From the NCBI GenBank assembly GCA_034429975.1, contig DAOUFM010000165.1:1-64000 (forward strand): a stretch of DNA of 64,000 nucleotides. The letters run 5' to 3'. This document shows positions 26,013-35,039 of the stretch, piece after piece (position 1 is the stretch's first letter; every line of letters begins with the position of its first letter). The position numbers and the translations under genes are program-made. The notes beneath the pieces were generated by a model. It worked only from the letters and a program-made list of their open reading frames with translations, was not told the DNA's origin and did no database searches. The DNA comes from UBA6170 sp034429975 (GTDB lineage: Bacteria; Chloroflexota; Anaerolineae; Anaerolineales; Anaerolineaceae).

Positions 26013-27056
26013 ATGTCGGAAAAACCAATCATCCTAACAGACCTGGAAGAGATCAGGGAGAAGGCACTTGCCCTTCTATCTGAGATTATGGACGAGGAAG
26101 CCTTACAAGTTTGGAAACGGGAATACCTGGGGAAATCATCTGTTATTATGGCAGCGTTCAGCACCATCGGTCAACAACTAAAAGAATACCGCCCTTTAAT
26201 AGGACAGGTTGCCAATCAGGTTAAGCAGGCACTGGAAAGTGCGCTGGAAGAACACTCCCGGGTCGTCATGGAAGCTGCCCTCAGCCGCAAATTGCAGGAA
26301 GAACATCTGGATGTAACTCTACCTGGCCGTGCACCTCTTTCTGGCGGGCTGCATCCCCAAACCCAACTATTCCGGCGCATTTTTGCCATCTTTGCTGAAA
26401 TGGGTTTTCAGGTTTATCCTTCTCCGGATGTGGAAAGTGATGAGTACAATTTCGAGTTGCTCAATATACCAGCGCATCACCCGGCACGTGACATGTGGGA
26501 TACCTTTTATGTCAACCAACCTGGAGTAGTTTTACGTACACACACCTCTCCCGGACAAATTCGAGTCATGCGTGAGCAGGCACCCCACCCCATTCGGGCT
26601 ATTCTGCCGGGAATGTGTTATCGCTATGAGCAGATCAGTTCACGTTCCGAGATTCAATTCAACCAGTTGGAAGTTCTCGCTGTTGGGAAAAATATCACCT
26701 TTGGCGATATGAAAGGCACCCTGGTTGGCTTTGTTCGGCGTTTGTTCAACGCAGATGTGCGCACCCGTTTGCGCCCCTCCTACTTCCCCTTCACGGAACC
26801 CAGTGCTGAAATGGACGTGGAATGTTTTGTCTGTGGGGGAAAAGGCTGTACGGTGTGCAAAGGTAGTGGCTGGCTGGAGATTATGGGTTGTGGTGTTATG
26901 CACCCAACAGTTTTAAAGAACGGCGGTTATGATCCGGAGGTGTATTCGGGGTTTGCCGCCGGGATGGGTCCCGAGCGCATTAACATGTTGCTGCATAAGA
27001 TCGAAGACATCCGCTACTTCTGGGGCAATGACGCCCGCTTCCTGGAACAATTTTAA
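26013..27056 (+). CDS. pheS: Phenylalanyl-tRNA synthetase alpha subunit
   Basis: Class II aminoacyl-tRNA synthetase catalytic subunit (347 residues). Motif 2 is seen as YRYEQISSRSEIQFNQLE, and motif 3 near GFAAGMGPERINMLLH. The segment CFVCGGKGCTVCKGSGW is a four-Cys cluster that probably binds zinc, as in some PheS proteins. The start is the ATG at 26013 with GGAGG 5 nt before; the frame runs upstream through the T-box terminator, which is not coding. It forms an operon with pheT, 34 nt downstream, under T-box control. Confidence 0.97.
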   Translation: MSEKPIILTDLEEIREKALALLSEIMDEEALQVWKREYLGKSSVIMAAFSTIGQQLKEYRPLIGQVANQVKQALESALEEHSRVVMEAALSRKLQEEHLDVTLPGRAPLSGGLHPQTQLFRRIFAIFAEMGFQVYPSPDVESDEYNFELLNIPAHHPARDMWDTFYVNQPGVVLRTHTSPGQIRVMREQAPHPIRAILPGMCYRYEQISSRSEIQFNQLEVLAVGKNITFGDMKGTLVGFVRRLFNADVRTRLRPSYFPFTEPSAEMDVECFVCGGKGCTVCKGSGWLEIMGCGVMHPTVLKNGGYDPEVYSGFAAGMGPERINMLLHKIEDIRYFWGNDARFLEQF

Positions 27057-27090
27057 AGGTTATCAAAACGAAATCTCTGGAGGATAAAAG

Positions 27091-29646
27091 ATGAAAGTAC
27101 CTCTTTCCTGGCTTAAAGACTATATTGATATCGATCTCTCACTGGAGGACCTGGCACGCACCTTAACCATGCTGGGACTGGAAGTGGAGGAAGTGCACGT
27201 GGTTGGGCTCCCGATGCCAGAAAATACCGGCCGGCAGGAATTTAAATTCACCGGTCTGCCCTGGGATCAGGAAAAATTCGTAGTGGCACAGATCGATGAA
27301 GTGCAGCCCCATCCGGATGCTGATCGACTTGTGCTTTGCCGGTTAAATGACGGCCAGCAGGAATGGATCGTCCTGACCGGCGCACCCAATCTTTTTGAAT
27401 ACAAAGGAAAAGGTCCATTAACACAACCTATCAAAGTCGCCTATGCACGTGAAGGCGCAGTTCTCTATGATGGTCACAAACCCGGTCTGGAATTGACCAA
27501 ACTCAAACGAGCAAAAATACGCGGCGTTGATTCTTTCTCGATGGTTTGTTCCGAAAAAGAATTGGGCATCTCAGACGAGCATGAAGGCATCATCATTCTG
27601 GATGCCGATGCGCCGGCTGGCACGCCGCTGGCGGATTATATGGGGGATGCGGTCTTTGAAGTTGCCATCCTGCCCAACATGATCCGTAATGCCAGTATGG
27701 TGGGAATAGCGCGCGAGCTCTCCGCTGTTACCGGAAAACTACTACGCATTCCTCGCCGAAGCATGCCTTCCACTGGACCAAAAATAGATGGGTTGGCTGC
27801 CATTCAAATCACAGACCCGCAATTAAATCCCCGCTTTGTGCTGGGATTAGCGCAGGGATTGGAACAACGTCCCAGTCCGTACTGGGTACAGCGGCGCTTA
27901 CGCCTGGCAGGTATCCGCCCGATTAATTCGATTGTGGACGCCACCAACTATCTCATGCTGGAGACCGGTCAAGCCCTGCATGCTTTTGATTATGATATAT
28001 TAAAACAACGGGCCGGCGACAAGGAATTAACAATTATTACGCGGGCAGCTTACCCCGGTGAAACATTAACTACGCTGGATGGGGTGGAGCGTAAACTGCA
28101 ACCTCAGGATGTACTGGTCTGTGACAGCGCTGGGGCACTTTCCTTAGCCGGTATCATGGGCGGTCTGGAAAGTGAGATTACGTCCACTACTCGCAACGTT
28201 TTACTGGAAGGTGCCAGTTGGAATCTGGTCAATGTGCGCCGCACCAGCAGTAACCTGCATCTTAATTCTGAAGCCAGCTACCGGTTTTCGCGTGGGGTAC
28301 ATCCAGCACTGGCATCCTGGTCTGTCGAACTGGGACTGGAGCGCATGGTCGCCTGGAGTGGTGGCAGTATTGCACAGGGATTGGTGGACAATTATCCCTT
28401 ACGCCCGTTAGATCCGCTGGTGACGATCAGCACACAGGAAGTGGAAAAGAAGCTGGGCGTCCACATCCCGGCTGTTCAGATCGCCGAAATCCTGACCCGG
28501 CTGGAATTCAAATGCTCCGTCCAGGGAGATACGATCCAGGCGCAGACACCTCCACACCGGTTGGATATCGGTGCGGGAGTGATCGGCAGAGCTGATATCC
28601 TCGAAGAAATCGCCCGAATTTACAGCTATAACAACATCCCCGAAACCAATCTGGCAGATGAATTACCACCGCAGCGCAATAATTTACCATTAGCGCATGA
28701 AGAAAAAATCAAGGATATTTTGGCAGGTTTAGGGCTGCAGGAAGCCATCACCTACCGGCTCACCTCCCCCGAGCGGGAAGCTCAGGCTTATCTCGAGGGT
28801 CAGGCACCGGCAGAAAGGCAATATGTGCGCCTGCTTAATCCCATTGCCCCGGAGCGCGCTGTCATGCGCCAAAGCCTGCTGGCTTCAGTGCTGGAAGTCC
28901 TGGAGAAAAATGCCCGTATCCGCGAAAGGTTAGCCTTCTTTGAACTCGGACCGGTTTTTATTCAGGAGCAGCAAAACAGCCTGCCGGCAGAACCCAGGAA
29001 ATTAGTCCTCGGGTTAAGCGGCAAACGTGAGGTTCCTTCCTGGAACCAGCCGGATTCTGGCAACCTCGATTTTTACGATCTTAAAGGAGTTTTGGAACGC
29101 CTGCTGCACAAACTGCATTTGCCAGAGGTAACTTTTCAACCACTGAATCCAGAAAGTTCGCCAGCCGCGCAAGCGCTGCACCCTGGCAAAGCCGCCGAAA
29201 TTCAAGTAAGTGGCACATTCATTGGCGTGCTGGGCGAATTGCACCCGCGCGTGAAACAAAACTACGATTTTCCCACCCCCCCGGTCTATATCGCTGAAAT
29301 TGATTTGGCTGTTCTGCTTCCGCTGATCCCACTGGGTTTTGAATCGCAACCCGTGTCAGCCTTCCCGCCAGTGCTGGAAGACATCGCCCTTATCGTCGCG
29401 GAGGAAATTCCGGCAGATCGGGTGGAAGCACTGATTCGCCAGACCGGCGGAAAAATTCTGGCAGACGTTCAACTATTTGATGTTTATCGCGGCGAAAGGA
29501 TTGGTCCCGGCAAGAAAAGCCTGGCTTATAGCCTTACCTACCAGGCTCAGGATCACACCATCGAATCCGGTGAATCGACTGCCCTGCGCAATAAGATCGT
29601 CCGCCGGCTGGAGCGAGAGCTGGGAGCGGTGCTTAGAGATAGTTGA
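27091..29646 (+). CDS. pheT: Phenylalanyl-tRNA synthetase beta subunit
   Basis: An 851-residue subunit of the (alpha-beta)2 synthetase. In order: the N-terminal domain (MKVPLSWLKDYIDIDLS), the tRNA-binding OB fold (VVAQIDEVQPHPDADRLVLC), the B3/B4 editing region (LEGASWNLVNVRRTSSNL), B5 (EVEKKLGVHIPAVQIAEIL), the pseudo-catalytic domain and the C-terminal anticodon-binding FDX-ACB domain (FDVYRGERIGPGKKSLAYSL). It removes mischarged Tyr-tRNA-Phe. It follows pheS with its own CTGGAGG box. Confidence 0.97.
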   Translation: MKVPLSWLKDYIDIDLSLEDLARTLTMLGLEVEEVHVVGLPMPENTGRQEFKFTGLPWDQEKFVVAQIDEVQPHPDADRLVLCRLNDGQQEWIVLTGAPNLFEYKGKGPLTQPIKVAYAREGAVLYDGHKPGLELTKLKRAKIRGVDSFSMVCSEKELGISDEHEGIIILDADAPAGTPLADYMGDAVFEVAILPNMIRNASMVGIARELSAVTGKLLRIPRRSMPSTGPKIDGLAAIQITDPQLNPRFVLGLAQGLEQRPSPYWVQRRLRLAGIRPINSIVDATNYLMLETGQALHAFDYDILKQRAGDKELTIITRAAYPGETLTTLDGVERKLQPQDVLVCDSAGALSLAGIMGGLESEITSTTRNVLLEGASWNLVNVRRTSSNLHLNSEASYRFSRGVHPALASWSVELGLERMVAWSGGSIAQGLVDNYPLRPLDPLVTISTQEVEKKLGVHIPAVQIAEILTRLEFKCSVQGDTIQAQTPPHRLDIGAGVIGRADILEEIARIYSYNNIPETNLADELPPQRNNLPLAHEEKIKDILAGLGLQEAITYRLTSPEREAQAYLEGQAPAERQYVRLLNPIAPERAVMRQSLLASVLEVLEKNARIRERLAFFELGPVFIQEQQNSLPAEPRKLVLGLSGKREVPSWNQPDSGNLDFYDLKGVLERLLHKLHLPEVTFQPLNPESSPAAQALHPGKAAEIQVSGTFIGVLGELHPRVKQNYDFPTPPVYIAEIDLAVLLPLIPLGFESQPVSAFPPVLEDIALIVAEEIPADRVEALIRQTGGKILADVQLFDVYRGERIGPGKKSLAYSLTYQAQDHTIESGESTALRNKIVRRLERELGAVLRDS

Positions 29647-30000
29647 GGGAGTAGGGTTTAGGGTTCAGGATTCAGTGAACCATGTGAACCGTCTGGAAAT
29701 AGCTTTACAGACCTCAAGCATGTCCAGATTACTATCCGACAGGCGGTACTGGCTTACAAGACGGATCGTCCCCACCTGTTATTGAATTACTGGTTTTTTA
29801 TCGAGATTTACCATAACCCCGGCATAACTGTACCTGCTGTAGTGATCCCGAATAAGTATGGTGATGGATCAGTTAAGCTATGCTTTTCAGTCAACATTTT
29901 TTAGGACTATTCAATATAATCATTTTTTTGGAAAGCGGGTAAAATCTACTATAATTTGACTACAATTGTTTGAAATCAATCCGAGCAGGTTAATAGATAG
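29647..30000 (+). other. Gene-free stretch with heptad repeats and promoter-like sequence
   Basis: No gene is supported. Heptads TAGGGTT/TAGGGTT/CAGGATT lie at 29652-29672, the same family as the long CAGGATT array at 44543-44693. Toward the right end the sequence becomes AT-rich with TATAAT about 50 nt before the ATG at 30001, a plausible promoter for the binding-protein gene. Confidence 0.5.
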
Positions 30001-31449
30001 ATGATTTTTCAAAAAAAAAATAAATGGTTATCCTTCCTCATAGCAACCACTCTATTTCTTCTGACAGCCTGCCAATCCAATAACCCATCTGACCTTGCTA
30101 TTTCTCCATCCCCAACTGCTCAGAAAACAGCTACACGAACGTCTACCAGTCTGCCCACTTCCACTCCCACACAGACCCCCACACCGGCCTGGTTAGTCCC
30201 CATATCCGATCTTAAAAAAGTGGAGATCACCCTCATTCACCCCTGGTCAGGAGAACTGGCTGCCACACTTGATGAAATGGTGGCAACCTTTAATAAAAGG
30301 AATGAATACGGCATCCAGGTTTCCATCCTGCAACCTGGCAGCTCACAAAAAGTATTCCAGCAAAGCGAAGCTGCTCTCCGGTCTGGAACCGCCCCTGATG
30401 TTGTCATTGCAACAGCCGAGGAATTAGCTTACTGGAACAAAATGGGAAACCTGCGGAGCCTGGATGATTACCTCATTGATTCCCAGTATGGCTTGAACCC
30501 GGAACAGGTCGCCGATTTCATCCCCCAATTCTGGGAGCAGGATGTTGTTGATGAAAGCCGCCTGGGCATTCCGGTTGCAGGGAACGCCAACTTCTTACTA
30601 TTGAACACCAGTTGGGCAAAAGAATTAGGGTATGACATACCCGCCATAACCCCGCAGCTTTTTCAATTACAATCCTGCTCAGCCACTCAGGCGCTGCTCC
30701 ACGATAGCGATTGGACCAACAATGGCATGGGCGGCTGGGTCGTTACCCAGGATGAATACACCATCCTCAATTGGCTGAACAGTTTCCAGCTCGCACCTTT
30801 TCCAACCACCGAAACCCCTTACCTGTTTGACCAACCAGCAGCGCTGAAGGGTTTCTCCTACCTGCGTGAACTCCTTGATGCTGATTGTGCCTGGAACGCG
30901 CGTAACCCGAGCCATTACGAATATTTTGCCAACCGTCAGGCTCTCTACGTCAGCGCTGATATGTACGATCTTGAACCGGTTCAAAAAACATTTACTCTGC
31001 TGGAAAATGAAGATAAATGGCAGGTGGTTGCCTATCCACAGGAATCTGCCAAACCGGAACTCCTTCTGCATGGCGAATCACTTGGGATTTTAAAATCAGA
31101 CAACGTCCATGAACTGGCAAGCTGGTTATTTATCCGCTGGTTGAGCCAGCCGGAACAGCAGCTTTATTTCGCCCAGGCAAACCCGGGTCTTCCGGTCAGC
31201 CAATCTGTTCTCACACAAATCAGCTCTGATCGCAGTACTCAGTGGAATCAGGTCTCCGCGCTCCTGAAAGGCAGCCAGCCGGGTCCCCGAACCGCTGAAT
31301 GGCGCATCGCCCGCTTTGTGCTCCAGGATGCCGCTTACCAGATTTTCCTCCCCAACATCACCCCCGATCAATTTCCGCAAATCCTGAAGATGTTGGACGC
31401 CATCATTGCCGATCTCAACCAGCAACCAGCCTCGTTAGCCTGGGAATAA
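30001..31449 (+). CDS. Extracellular solute-binding lipoprotein, sugar-type (family 1)
   Basis: A 482-residue lipoprotein with lipobox LTAC after a basic, hydrophobic N-terminus, then a Thr/Pro-rich linker (residues ~35-65) and a periplasmic-binding-protein fold. Features of the ABC sugar-binding family are ISDLKKVEITLIHPWSGELA, GTAPDVVIATAEELAYW and the C-terminal LASWLFIRWLSQPEQQLYF. No permease or ATPase lies beside it, so it either serves transporter genes elsewhere or is an orphan receptor. It converges on the tRNA pair. The ligand is unknown; carbohydrates are usual for the family. Confidence 0.85.
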   Translation: MIFQKKNKWLSFLIATTLFLLTACQSNNPSDLAISPSPTAQKTATRTSTSLPTSTPTQTPTPAWLVPISDLKKVEITLIHPWSGELAATLDEMVATFNKRNEYGIQVSILQPGSSQKVFQQSEAALRSGTAPDVVIATAEELAYWNKMGNLRSLDDYLIDSQYGLNPEQVADFIPQFWEQDVVDESRLGIPVAGNANFLLLNTSWAKELGYDIPAITPQLFQLQSCSATQALLHDSDWTNNGMGGWVVTQDEYTILNWLNSFQLAPFPTTETPYLFDQPAALKGFSYLRELLDADCAWNARNPSHYEYFANRQALYVSADMYDLEPVQKTFTLLENEDKWQVVAYPQESAKPELLLHGESLGILKSDNVHELASWLFIRWLSQPEQQLYFAQANPGLPVSQSVLTQISSDRSTQWNQVSALLKGSQPGPRTAEWRIARFVLQDAAYQIFLPNITPDQFPQILKMLDAIIADLNQQPASLAWE

Positions 31450-31456
31450 AAAAAAG

Positions 31457-31528
31457 AGGCGACGACGAGACTCGAACTCGTGATGAGGGTTTTGCAGACC
31501 CTTGCCTTGCCAACTTGGCCACGTCGCC
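31457..31528 (-). tRNA. tRNA-Cys (anticodon GCA)
   Basis: On the minus strand GGCGACG pairs with CGTCGCC as acceptor stem. The anticodon stem AGGGT/ACCCT encloses CTGCAAA, giving GCA. The T-arm is CGAGTTCGAGTCTCG. The discriminator base is U, as is typical of tRNA-Cys. CCA is not encoded. It lies 14 nt downstream of tRNA-Gly and shares its promoter. Confidence 0.97.
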
Positions 31529-31542
31529 GCGATATGGTTCTG

Positions 31543-31615
31543 AGCGGGCAACGGGACTCGAACCCGTGACCTTCTCCTTGGCAAGGAGACATTCTACCAA
31601 CTGAACCATGCCCGC
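31543..31615 (-). tRNA. tRNA-Gly (anticodon GCC)
   Basis: On the minus strand GCGGGCA pairs with TGCCCGC. The anticodon stem TCTCC/GGAGA encloses TTGCCAA, giving GCC. The T-arm is ACGGGTTCGAGTCCCGT. CCA is not encoded. It is the first gene of a two-tRNA transcript with tRNA-Cys. Confidence 0.97.
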
Positions 31616-31641
31616 GTAACAAACTTGCGCTTGTGGTCGTA

Positions 31642-31670
31642 ATTTTAGCACTTCAAAAATGAATCGTCAA
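31642..31670 (-). promoter_or_regulatory. Promoter of the tRNA-Gly/tRNA-Cys transcript
   Basis: On the minus strand TTGACG (31670-31665), a 17-nt spacer and TAAAAT (31647-31642). It sits about 27 nt before the mature 5' end of tRNA-Gly. Confidence 0.8.
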
Positions 31671-31689
31671 GGTAAATTTCTGTTCCCAT

Positions 31690-33054
31690 TTACTCCGTAA
31701 CAGCTTCCCGTTTGGTGCGCAATTCCTCTACCAGTTGGGCATGCGTTTCGCGGGTGATTGGGTATTTGATCAATAAAGGCATACTCAGGATGAACATCGC
31801 CACCGGGATCAGCGTGAACAAAATGCGGATGCCCAGAATAGCCAGGTCAGATTGGGGCACATCCGGCATATAGCCAAACCAGGTCAACATCCAGCCCGCT
31901 GCAGCAATGGCAAACGCGTTCGCAAACTTGGTCACAAATTGCCACATCCCATAATAGATGCCTTCGCGGCGTTCCCCGGTGACCGCCTGGTCGATTTCGA
32001 TCACATCCGGCATCATACTCCACGGGCAAACCCACTGCGCCGAAAGTCCCATCCCAGCCACCACCGCGGTAACATACACCCAGGGGGTCGGGTGCGCGGG
32101 GTAGAAGAACCCGGCCAGCACAGCCACCGAAGCGATTCCCAGCCCAATCGCATAGGCTTTGCCCTTGCCCACGCGGTCGGTAAGCATTTTCATCGGGTAT
32201 AAACACACGCCAATCGTCAGTAACAACGCAAGCATCACAAAGGACATCTGCTCCTCCATCTTAACCACATATTTAAGATAATAAGGCAACAACGTAGTCA
32301 GCAACGTAAAGCTGATATTCGTGATCAAGAAAGAAAGTACCAGGCGCACGAAAGGTTTGTTTTTGAAGGTCTCCATAAAGGCTTTGATAGGTGGCGCCTT
32401 GGAGGGTTGCACCTCGCTGGATGGTTTCTCCTTGACACCAAAAGCGGTAATCAGGATGGTGACCGCGGCAATGATGCCGAAGGTCAACCCCATCGCGCTA
32501 TAACTGCCGGCATTGCTGAGACCAAAGCTATTCCTATAAATTCCCGCTACCACGGTGGTGAGGGCTGCCCCCAGAATATACCCAACCACGGTGAAGATTT
32601 CGCGCACAGTGGTGACGGCGGTGCGCTCATCGTAATCCTGCGTCAATTCCGGCGTCAGAGCAGTATACGCCACCCCAATAAAAGAGTGCAGGGTATCGAA
32701 CAATAAGAAGGTAAATAAGACCAAAATAAAGGCTGTAAAACCTTTCAACCCGGGCGGCAGTGAGAACATCAGCCAGGTAGCCAAAGCCAGAGGGATGGAT
32801 AAAAAGAGCAGGTAGGGACGTCTGCGCCCCCAGCGGGATTTGGTTCGGTCGGAGATATAACCAAAAATCAAATCGTTAGCTGCATCCCAGGTCAACTTCC
32901 CCACCATCAGAGAAGTACCTACCAAAGCCGGGTCCATCAGAGCAATATCCGTATAATAGAACAACAGAAAAAACTGGACGATGGAAGTGAGCATGGCGAT
33001 ACCAGCATCACCAACACCATACATTACTTTAACGCGAGTGGGGACTTTTTCCAT
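31690..33054 (-). CDS. GPH-type sugar:cation symporter (MFS, MelB-like)
   Basis: A 454-residue, roughly 12-helix transporter. The glycoside-pentoside-hexuronide family signature is recognisable: MVGKLTWDAANDLIFGYISD and RTKSRWGRRRPYLLFLSIPL in the first half, GVAYTALTPELTQDYDERT, and SAQWVCPWSMMPDVIEIDQ in the second half. Members import sugars with Na+ or H+. It follows the FAD oxidoreductase gene by 20 nt on the same strand, an odd pairing. The substrate is unknown; lipid transport is an alternative, because some MelB relatives move lysophospholipids. Confidence 0.9.
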   Translation of the reverse strand: MEKVPTRVKVMYGVGDAGIAMLTSIVQFFLLFYYTDIALMDPALVGTSLMVGKLTWDAANDLIFGYISDRTKSRWGRRRPYLLFLSIPLALATWLMFSLPPGLKGFTAFILVLFTFLLFDTLHSFIGVAYTALTPELTQDYDERTAVTTVREIFTVVGYILGAALTTVVAGIYRNSFGLSNAGSYSAMGLTFGIIAAVTILITAFGVKEKPSSEVQPSKAPPIKAFMETFKNKPFVRLVLSFLITNISFTLLTTLLPYYLKYVVKMEEQMSFVMLALLLTIGVCLYPMKMLTDRVGKGKAYAIGLGIASVAVLAGFFYPAHPTPWVYVTAVVAGMGLSAQWVCPWSMMPDVIEIDQAVTGERREGIYYGMWQFVTKFANAFAIAAAGWMLTWFGYMPDVPQSDLAILGIRILFTLIPVAMFILSMPLLIKYPITRETHAQLVEELRTKREAVTE

Positions 33055-33074
33055 ATTTTTTTCCTTTACGAATT

Positions 33075-34406
33075 TTAGTAACCCCAGAGAGCCTTTTGTG
33101 TTGCGCCCCAGGCTTCTATTCCTTCAGAGGTTTCTGGGTAAGCCAGATAATGGGCTTTCAGTTGATTGGAAAACCCGTATAGCATCTTCATCGTATTGAA
33201 ATTTTCTGCGCTAAACCTTCCATCCAGAACCCCTTTCTCGATAATCTCACACACTTTTTCCCATCTTTCCGGGGGCATGTTCAACTCGTAATTGAGGTTC
33301 AAATATTCGTAATCAGACTTGGAGAAGATAAATCCGTTACGGCTCAAAAAATCCAGCTCTTGCGGCGGGAAACCATTCACGCTAAACAAAAAGCCCATCA
33401 CCCCAGCAAACTTAGCTCCCTGACCGCGAAAATAGCGCGTGTTGTACACCCATAAGCCATCCCGACTGACATCCCCATTTTGTAACGCCTCCAGAATAAC
33501 ATCTTTGGCAATTTTACAGGCGGTATACCCGCTGGTGATCCCTTCTCCGGAGAAGGCTTTATTCTGGTAAACCGCATCACCTACACCCACAAAACCATTG
33601 CCTACATAGGACATAGGTGCGCGACGATAAGGCCCGGTACCAATCCGTTTGGCTATCAGTTTGCCCGGGTCGCCATAGCGCGCTTCCCGCCATTGCTTGT
33701 GCTGTGCCCAGGCTTCGCTGGCAGTGCCCTGAACGACGATCCCTAAAATCGCTCCATCTCCATAGGACATGTTCCAGAAACCGGGTGTACCCAGGTAACT
33801 GTTGCTGCCGGTTGGGTAACCAGTTGGGATCTCATCGCGCAGCTCCAGCCCGCTGAAGAAGGTCTGCTCGGGTGGCACCGGGACGTTTTCCACCCCGAAA
33901 TCGTCCGGGAGATGTGTGCGCACAGCGCCTACGATTCCCGAGGCGTCCACGGTAATCCTGGCATATGCTTCAAATGGTTTTCCATTCATCGTACCGGTTA
34001 CACCTTTTACATATCCATCTTTGTAAATGATATCTTTTACGCGTGCTTTTTCAGCAATTTTTCCGCCATGCTCGCGAACATAGCTGTGCAGGCGCTGCAC
34101 ATAGTCGGGCATATTGACCACATAAAATGGATATTCCACCTCAAAAAAACTGCTCTGATCCACCGACCAGATTTTAAAATGCGGCGCCAGATGGATCAAC
34201 TCCGGCGGTTCGGGGTGCGGGATTTCGAACTCGTCATATCGCACCTGATCCATATGGATCACTTCAATATGAGCGCCTATCTGATCCAGCGCTTTCGCAT
34301 CCAGCAGTTGCACATCCACACCGGCTGCGGCCAGTTTCCAACCCAAAAAAGCACCTACCGGACCTCCTCCCACAATCAAAACGTCAGAGTGAAAGGTTTT
34401 TGCCAC
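33075..34406 (-). CDS. FAD-dependent oxidoreductase, geranylgeranyl-reductase-like
   Basis: A 443-residue flavoprotein. The N-terminal dinucleotide fold is VLIVGGGPVGAFLGWKLAAAG. The second FAD motif is MSYVGNGFVGVGDAVYQNKA followed by FSGEGITSGYTACKIAKD. This matches the geranylgeranyl reductase/PHBH-type group, which reduces isoprenoid double bonds or hydroxylates aromatics. The start is GTG at 34406 with AGGAGG upstream. It heads an operon with the GPH-type transporter. The coupling suggests a lipid or isoprenoid task, but the substrate is unknown. A promoter and a long palindrome lie upstream. Confidence 0.83.
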   Translation of the reverse strand: MAKTFHSDVLIVGGGPVGAFLGWKLAAAGVDVQLLDAKALDQIGAHIEVIHMDQVRYDEFEIPHPEPPELIHLAPHFKIWSVDQSSFFEVEYPFYVVNMPDYVQRLHSYVREHGGKIAEKARVKDIIYKDGYVKGVTGTMNGKPFEAYARITVDASGIVGAVRTHLPDDFGVENVPVPPEQTFFSGLELRDEIPTGYPTGSNSYLGTPGFWNMSYGDGAILGIVVQGTASEAWAQHKQWREARYGDPGKLIAKRIGTGPYRRAPMSYVGNGFVGVGDAVYQNKAFSGEGITSGYTACKIAKDVILEALQNGDVSRDGLWVYNTRYFRGQGAKFAGVMGFLFSVNGFPPQELDFLSRNGFIFSKSDYEYLNLNYELNMPPERWEKVCEIIEKGVLDGRFSAENFNTMKMLYGFSNQLKAHYLAYPETSEGIEAWGATQKALWGY

Positions 34407-34460
34407 AGCTTCCTCCTAAATAAGTTATGATGATAAAAAAAACAACTTGAATTTTTAAGG

Positions 34461-34495
34461 TAAATTCAGCTTGAAACAAATTCAAGCTGAATTTA
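34461..34495 (-). promoter_or_regulatory. Perfect 15-bp inverted repeat downstream of a promoter
   Basis: TAAATTCAGCTTGAA (34461-34475) and TTCAAGCTGAATTTA (34481-34495) are exact inverted repeats separated by five bases. They would start about 13 nt after the predicted transcription start of the FAD oxidoreductase operon. This could be an operator for a repressor, a 5'-leader stem-loop, or a terminator for the DUF4097 operon arriving from the right. It has no clean U-tract, so I favour a regulatory role. Confidence 0.7.
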
Positions 34496-34514
34496 GATTT
34501 CATACCTGGCTATG

Positions 34515-34542
34515 ATTATAGCATCTCAGACAAACCAGTCAA
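34515..34542 (-). promoter_or_regulatory. Sigma-A-type promoter of the FAD oxidoreductase/transporter operon
   Basis: On the minus strand TTGACT (34542-34537), a 16-nt spacer and a perfect TATAAT (34520-34515). The start would be near 34508, leaving a leader of about 100 nt that contains the 15-bp inverted repeat. Confidence 0.8.
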
Positions 34543-34586
34543 TTTTTTTACGGCAGCGATTTAAAGCAACGATTGAAGAATAGCTT

Positions 34587-35039
34587 TCACTCTTTCTGAT
34601 TCTCGTCGTTCCAATTTGTCTCTGCTGGCTCCGAACTTATTTTGCTTTCACCAGTTTTGCCTTTTTGATATCGATCGGCCGCCGGTGCCTTGATCACATA
34701 GGTTAATAAAAGAATCAAACCCAATAAAAGCGGGAACAGCCCTAATAACACGAATGGTATCAGCACAAATGTTATCGCATAACTGTTCGAGGTGAAAAAA
34801 CCAAATAACCAGAAGCCAATAGCCGTTAATGCACCAATGATAGTTATCACCCAGCCAGCAATCAATAAACCCTTATTCGGTTTCTTGGTTATGGTCACCT
34901 GCGGATAGATTCCTTTTTCAGCCAGTTTTATTTTTTCCCGATAGCCGATATAACGAAAGAGCAATAAAAACCCAAACAGAAGAATAAAAAAGCCGAAAAT
35001 TCCCAGGCATGCGAGTATAAATGTCATCGGTGCGTTCAT
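34587..35039 (-). CDS. Small integral membrane protein (DUF6249-like)
   Basis: A 150-residue protein with four hydrophobic segments: ILACLGIFGFFILLFGFLLL, GLLIAGWVITIIGALTAIGF, ITFVLIPFVLLGLFPLL and the adjoining LLGLILLLTYV. The short motif IGYREKIKLAEKGIYP after the first helix recalls the DUF6249 family of membrane proteins linked to ECF sigma systems. The C-terminal tail is charged. Its start overlaps the DUF4097 stop by 4 nt, so it is translationally coupled and part of the ECF-controlled unit. No enzymatic motif is seen. Confidence 0.7.
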   Translation of the reverse strand: MNAPMTFILACLGIFGFFILLFGFLLLFRYIGYREKIKLAEKGIYPQVTITKKPNKGLLIAGWVITIIGALTAIGFWLFGFFTSNSYAITFVLIPFVLLGLFPLLLGLILLLTYVIKAPAADRYQKGKTGESKISSEPAETNWNDENQKE

